Shown: one piece after another, positions 58,449 to 64,000 of the stretch | Position numbering within the stretch: the first letter of the stretch is position 1 | How the letters are laid out: every line of letters begins with the position of its first letter | Assembly: GCA_034670405.1 (NCBI GenBank) | Contig: JAXDDX010000013.1 | Span: forward strand, 1,730,501-1,794,500 | DNA: 64,000 bases | From: Hoplostethus atlanticus | Taxonomy: Eukaryota; Chordata; Actinopteri; Trachichthyiformes; Trachichthyidae | Direction of reading: 5' to 3' | Notes under the pieces: generated by a model | Told to the model about the DNA's origin: nothing | What the model saw: the letters and a program-made list of their open reading frames with translations, nothing else | Databases searched by the model: none | Program-made: the position numbers and the translations under genes

Positions 58449-61369
58449 GCATTTGATTTGTTCTTTGACAAAACATTTACACCCTGGTAGTCTCCTCTTG
58501 TTTAGAAGTCAAACAAAGCAATGGTTTCTTTAAAATGCTCACTTACTCTAAATGACAATTTGACAAAGATTTTACATTTCAAATGTCAACTTTTCTATTG
58601 AAATTTCAGATTAGTAGAGTTGAAATGATGTCGTTTTTATTTTATTTTTATGTTTAAAAATTGACATTTACCAGTAGCATCATGGGAAATGATGAATTGC
58701 TGGAATTGCAGGAAAATCTATTTGATGTTAACTTTAATAAGCTACAGGCTAAGGCTAACGCTAAACGCTAACCTACCAATTTCGTTATGTCTAACGTTCA
58801 TACTGTCTGTATCTGTGTCTGCATCTCCTCCTAAAGCATAATGAATTGGTACTTGTAGAGCTGCTCACTCTTATTGACTCTACGCCTGTGGAGGCAGTGC
58901 ATACATGTATTCAATTCATTTAAATTAGGCTGACATATAACAACTGCTGAATCATTTTGTGATAATTACCAGATAATTCTTGTTAAAATGGGTTTAATGG
59001 GTGATTTGCTGGGTGATTAACTCATGAAACCCAATATGACAAGAGGGAAGTGATATTGACGAAAAGCCACCTGAGCTGCTCTGGCCATACATTCTTCTAC
59101 GAACTGCTTATTATGTTGAAAAAGATGATGAAATGGTTAGTACTCCGGGCCTGGTGTCACCCTTGGGTTGGGCTGAAATAGCAGCTTTGTCATTTCCTGA
59201 AAACAGCATGGGCTGTAACACCTGGCCCACTGAGAGGGCTGGCCAAAACTGGAACCTGTGGGGAGCAGAGGAATCCACATGACACCAACATGGTGTCCAA
59301 ACATGAACTCAAATAAGGAGATATGAACATCTCTCGCATCTCAGTGGTAGATCTAGCTGGCGCCTCTCTTTTTCTTTTCTTCCTATAGATCTCCATGCAA
59401 TAAACTCTCATGCGTGTAAGGTGGGGGGGGGTTACAGCAGTGGAGGAGACCAGCAAGGGGAAAAAAGATGAAAGGATGATGGAGGAGATAGAAGGAAGGG
59501 TAGAGGGAGGTATAGAGACCAATAGAGCTGACCCAGTTAGAGAGTGAGAGACCGAGAGAGCAAAAGAGAGAGAGGTGATGGGGAGGAGCTGGGCGCCGGC
59601 ATCACCAGTGTGGTTGGGGACCTGCTGGGCCATCTGGCGGCCCTGTAATTGGGTTGGGGTTTTACACCTGAGTGGCACACCTCAGGAGAGCTGGGTTGAG
59701 AAACAGGAAGGAGGAAAGAAGAATTGCATTGCATCCTGCAGTGTGGTAAGGGTGGGAATGACTGTGAAAGCTGTTATCTTCCATATTTGTGTTTTATTTT
59801 TGATTATTTTTTTTTTTTTGTCATTTTCAAGTTTGCGTACCAATTTGATGCGGTACCTTACCACTCGAGTGGAAAGGAGGTGCTGCAAGTGTGACCGTAA
59901 GAGGAGAACACAGCCATTTTGTGCTAAAGGAACAACATTTCTGCATCTTACCACGTGAGTCAGTAAACATGGGTTGTGTGATGTATTATTTAAAGCTGTC
60001 TGGAAGGGCAGATATTGGCTTTGTGTTGCAATCAAGATATAGTATGATTGCATAGCGATGACAGCCCTCAGAAAGGGAAAAATGTCAACGCTGATTTCAA
60101 GCTTTCCGTAAAGGAAAATAAGCTCTCTATCCACTCCCAATGATACTCCCTGTTCAAGTGGGTTGCCTACTGTGAGGCGTTGCAGACACCGGAGATAATA
60201 TGAAAGTTGTCATCTTATGCTTGAATGAACAAGTAGTCATTAAAGTGCAAATATGTGCTGAACTAATGCTTCATTTTTTATTTTTTTTTATCAGGGATGC
60301 AATTCTTGATGTGAGCAAAACAGACGCCGTGGGTGGTACACACACAGTTCATATTTTTTACAGGAGCTGGTATCATCTGCCAATCGACGCTTCTGCTAAA
60401 AAAGGTTAAAATACAGCAGCCTTCCACAATCCCAAAGGAATTATGTCTGATCATATTGCGTGGAATCACAACGTCTGAGTAATGCATTTACCAATACACA
60501 GGAATCCTTTGTGCCGTGATCCAGGGTGAGCGTTCACACAGAGGCCCAATTCAGATGAAGCACTAACCCACTAATGGAGTTTTGTGCATGTTTGGTACTT
60601 CTGTAATTCACTGACGTGGCGTCCTCCACGTACACGTCTGCTCTCAATGGACCGGCTGGTTTCTTTAGGGCAATTATTGTCTTTTCAAAAATCCATCTCT
60701 CGTATATCTGACTCATGCCTCAAGCGCTGTGAAACATCGCAGGTGTGCATTTCTGTCCCTCGCACCAGACATTGGCTCACATGGAAATATTGAGCGGAAG
60801 CCTATGTTTCTCCCCCCTCAGGGCATGATCAATTCTGTTTCCATAGAAGAAGCCTCCCCCATGCACTCTGCAGAGCGTCATTGTGCTCCCTAAAAGCGTG
60901 TGTTGAAGTATCTCTGTCATTGCCTAGCATGCCTCTCAATGGCTCAGCCCCCACACTAACCTTGCAAGCATTTCAAAGGGAGACCAAGGGGAGGCAGAGA
61001 GAACATGGACATGCGTGGGCGGACATGCAACTAAGAGGGAGGTTGAGAGGGCTTAGGTAACCGATGGTTGTTTTGTTCAATGTAAGGGAAGGTTCAATTG
61101 CCGCACTTTTCTCAGAAGTTCAATTCATCTGAAATCTGTTATGTCTTTTTCTTGTTTGTATTTTTTTATGTTACACTTTTTGTAGGTATTCACTGTACGT
61201 GCCAGCCTTGTGACAAGTCTTGTGACAAATAATTGTTATATGAGTGTTAAGTAAGTGTTAAAATCGCAGCTGGAGAGCACAATGCTATAATGCTTTCACA
61301 GTATGCTGTGATGTAGCAGCTGGCAAATGTGAAGTGGTTGTGAATGGCACCTCATGCTAGTAACTCAAA

Positions 61370-61430
61370 GTCAGAATTGCTTTTATTTGCCAAGTACAGC
61401 AGCTGTACAAGGACTTTGACTTGGGTAATT
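61370..61430. mobile_element. Fragment of a widespread fish dispersed repeat
   Basis: TGCTTTTATTTGCCAAGTAC, then CAGCTGTACAAGGACTTTGA and CTTGGGTAATTGG. From memory, the TTTATTTGCCAAGTA...TACAAGGAATTTGACTTGG pattern (quoted in parts) is a common fish interspersed sequence, with a small inner palindrome (GTACAGCAGCTGTAC here). Only the conserved core is recognisable. Confidence 0.5.
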
Positions 61431-62935
61431 GGTTCCAACATCACAATAGAGTTCCACAATACAGGATCGACTCGACTGAATTGTTCGAGTTTCGCATTAT
61501 CGTAGTTGGTAACAATAGTGAGTACTTCAGTGAGCCATAGCGTGATCATCTTGAGTAGGTTGAACAGAACTTGAGAATGCTAGGTAAGGTGACATGGATG
61601 TCCCGGTGCAGTGATATCACACATGTCCAAGTAGTACAGCAATGAGGTTATATAGCAAAAGGTTCATAAATGATGTACGTTCATAGATGGCCTCCTTAAC
61701 TTGCAGTCGGCGGGTTCACATCAAGCATGTTTGGAGTTTATCTGAACTGGGAACCGTCTGAAAACTCGGGTCATGGTCCTCTTCTAAGTGAACTGTGGTG
61801 CAGTTTGTTAGGAGCGAGAACATAACCCGACCCAACTACCAGGTAACAACCCAAAATGTACTGATGGCAAATCCCACTTTGTCCTGATGCTTCTTCATGT
61901 AGCACCAGTTAACTCAACTCCAGAGAAGGTGAAGTACGGCAAAGTGCACAGACAAGTCCACCGTTAAGCTAAAGTTACAGGGACTGGAATCAGATTTGTT
62001 TTGACTTCCCCCGCCACCAAAAGTTCCAACCTCGCAGGATGACAGGTTACCGAAACTCTGTTAACAACCGCAGTCCGGGAGTCCTTGAACAAGGCATTTA
62101 CTACCCAACTGTTCTGCTGAAGTTGCTCAGTAGCGAACAGTCGAAGGTCGCAGTTGGTCGTTCCCAGGTGTGAATGTGAAGCAGGGTGTTGATGAAAAAA
62201 AGCACGGGCACTTAGTCAACTTCCCCTGAATAAATGCAGGATAAAAATGAATAAAGCTGGTTCCTCTGTCCTGTGGGACAACCCAGGAAAGTGTCCAAAA
62301 ATCCTGCAAGAAAAACTGAATAGTATATAGACACTTTGTATCTCCGCTGTAATTATATTTCAAGCCTAGACTACGTTTGTAAGTTTGAATACAAGCTTTA
62401 ATGGATAAACATTGATGAACACTGGCAGTGGCTCCAGTTGAAATCAATGTTCAAGGGTTAAAGGAGAACCCTGTGAATCTTGGATGTAGACTGCTCTTCC
62501 ATTGGGCACAATGGATCCAATGATGACCAACTGGAGCCTGGGACATGGATGGGGGAGGTATCCGTATAGGGATGTGGCGGTTTGTCATTGGTTCCTTAGA
62601 GGGAGGAAAGTCCTTGCTTAGTGGGCTGACTGAATGACAAGCAAGACCGATTGCTGTGAGAATACCTGGAGTAGTGGTCAATATGAAGATATGAGCCAGG
62701 TAGTCTTCCTGATTGAACTTACGCTAAGCTTCATAAAAATCACCTTGCCCTCAGTGCTAGTTTAAGATCTTTCAAAAACATGACTTTGAATTCAGCTCCC
62801 CAAAGCAATCTTCTCAGATCGTGTTAGGATGGATTGCAACAGCATATTGTTCCAAGCTCTTTCAAGCGGGTTTCATTGTCGGCCATTCTGATCATTATAT
62901 TTAGATGTTTCAATTACAGATCGTAAAAGTCTTTA

Positions 62936-63148
62936 ATGGTATGTCTGACAGGCCTAACGCCTAACGACATATTACCAGAGGAATATATGTCTTTCATCAG
63001 AACTGTACAAAGAGAGTTAATGAACAATCAACCTTCACTGTCTGCTGACGGGAAAAAAAACCTGTACAACTTGAGTATGCCATTAGCCACTGGAATTGCC
63101 ATGGTGACAGACCCAAATTACAACCTGCACAGAAACAGTCGACAATAA
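62936..63148 (+). other. Isolated protein-like open frame, 70 codons
   Basis: From ATG at 62936 to TAA at 63146-63148, the frame contains TPNDILPEEYMSFIRTVQRE and ends NYNLHRNSRQ. The amino-acid mix is balanced and not low-complexity, unlike most chance frames in this window. There is no promoter, and an acceptor-like TTTCAATTACAG ends at about 62919. No homologous family is recognised. It may be a terminal exon, a decayed element frame or chance. Confidence 0.2.
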
Positions 63149-64000
63149 ATACTTCCTGTCTGCAGTAGCATTGTCACAAATGCACAGATTCACCCGATAA
63201 TACTGTACTGTGTCACGATACTAAGTAGCACACAGTTCCACAACACCAAGTAGCGATGCCTAAAGCGGTGTGTTAGCTGACATTCAGGGTTATAGTGGTA
63301 ATTACGGTAAACTATGACCTCCATGATCACCACAAGGCAAACAACCACCAATATAAAGACAAATCAGAGTTACAAATGTGGATATTTGTGTACATTTCTT
63401 CATCTATTAACACTGCCAACACAAGTTGCAGTGCCGTGAATGGACCGTGAATCTTTCATATCACATCTATCATAGCATGTTGCTTTAGAATCATGTCATC
63501 CATGTTACTTTAGTCATCGTACTGTAAGAGTATGGCATCGGTACACTAGGCTACAATCAACCTCCCACGGTGTGAGGTGATGACTAACATACCCACGGCT
63601 AGGTTAATGTGATATACATGTACTGTACTGCACATGCATGCACACGTGAGTGCATACACACACACACACACTCATGCACACACACACACATACAGAGCAC
63701 TCCGTAATGTAAGCAGAATATTGTTTCCTTCTTCCCTCTCACATGAACGTAAAGTAAATACACCTGTTAGGCAGCTTGTGGCTATAGACCATTTGGTGAT
63801 AAGATACTGGCTGGGTATTCCCCTCTGGACTGTAACCTGGTGTACTCTCAATCCAATCGTAAAGACCCAGAATTTCAATTAATCCAGTAACACTGCTGAG
63901 ATTTACTCTATGTATGGGAGCAATAAATAAGCACTTCCTCTCTGGTATGTGATGTTAAAATCTGGAGTTTAAGCAAGGAGCGAGCAGCGTTGTACTGAAT
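63149..64000. other. Intron-like sequence at the window end
   Basis: Contains a CA tract at 63654-63690 and no supported gene. Confidence 0.5.
63654..63690. repeat. (CA)n microsatellite, interrupted
   Basis: Two CA blocks separated by CTCATG. Confidence 0.95.

Larger units (their letters stand above)
57606..62935. other. Intron-like sequence, no gene seen
   Basis: The part at 57905-58150 is repeat-free (CTTTAATTTGCTTTG, GTAATTAGACTG, CTTTAATCAAACC) and may be conserved non-coding DNA. A CT tract lies at 58431-58448 and T runs near 59810 and 60280. The words TTTTATTTGCCAAGTACAGC and ACAAGGACTTTGACTTGG at 61379-61424 match a widespread fish dispersed repeat. No exon is supported. Confidence 0.45.

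Noticed and set aside
59190-60140. Overlapping plus and minus frames of 127-162 codons
   Set aside because: Frames on both strands overlap, with Ser/Leu-rich or basic low-information sequence and no splice structure.
1-64000. CRISPR arrays, operons, phage or integron structures
   Set aside because: Repeats present are eukaryotic microsatellites and dispersed elements; no regularly spaced unique spacers and no prokaryotic gene layout.

Overview
The window looks like vertebrate, most probably teleost fish, nuclear DNA. Reasons visible in the sequence: no long open reading frames (the longest, about 175 codons, are non-coding in character), no operon structure, very dense long GT/CA and CT/GA microsatellites, a tRNA-headed SINE with the fish-type 3' tail around 7148-7231, and other dispersed fragments of fish type. 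It reads as large introns or intergenic sequence around a developmental or neural type of gene, with many short stretches that look like conserved non-coding regulatory DNA. I could not identify the host gene or the species.

Gene-like signals are few and all on the + strand. The best internal coding exon is 2532-2586: good acceptor, 55 nt, perfect GTAAGT donor, Lys-rich open frame. The best promoter region is about 30360-30713: a GA-rich, GC-box-bearing stretch that ends in a CAG|GTAAGAA donor, like a non-coding first exon. About 4 kb downstream, 34693-34720 is a 28-nt exon candidate ending exactly on an ATG in good Kozak context, followed by GTAAGA. Joined, the two make a leader with its start codon as the last three bases. 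The 2532 exon and this leader both exit in phase 0, so they could feed the same downstream exon as a long and a short N-terminus of one gene; that is inference. Weaker exon-like intervals are at 20706-20760, 41657-41746 and 56688-56715.

Layout: 1-9.5 kb, intron-like, with the 2532 exon, an old retroposon tail (4535-4830) and a SINE relic (7148-7231). 9.5-30 kb, regulatory-looking stretches (9520-9765, 24370-24860, 25820-25960), an interspersed repeat (13548-13830), a perfect 18-bp hairpin (14971-15010), and two + strand copies of a small element (23843-24126, 27014-27361) whose third, inverted copy is at 7245-7392. 30-35 kb, the candidate alternative promoter and split leader. 35-41 kb, more intron-like DNA ending in a CpG-rich cluster (40200-40590) and an AT-rich conserved-looking block (40600-40930). 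41-64 kb, intron-like DNA with microsatellites, repeat pairs with inverted ends (44406-45835, 51508-51945, 57222-57519) and one isolated protein-like 70-codon frame (62936-63148).

No bacterial, viral, CRISPR, rRNA or intact tRNA feature was seen. No wholly new system is evident; the most informative items are the split leader, the perfect hairpin, the three-copy small element and the CpG cluster.
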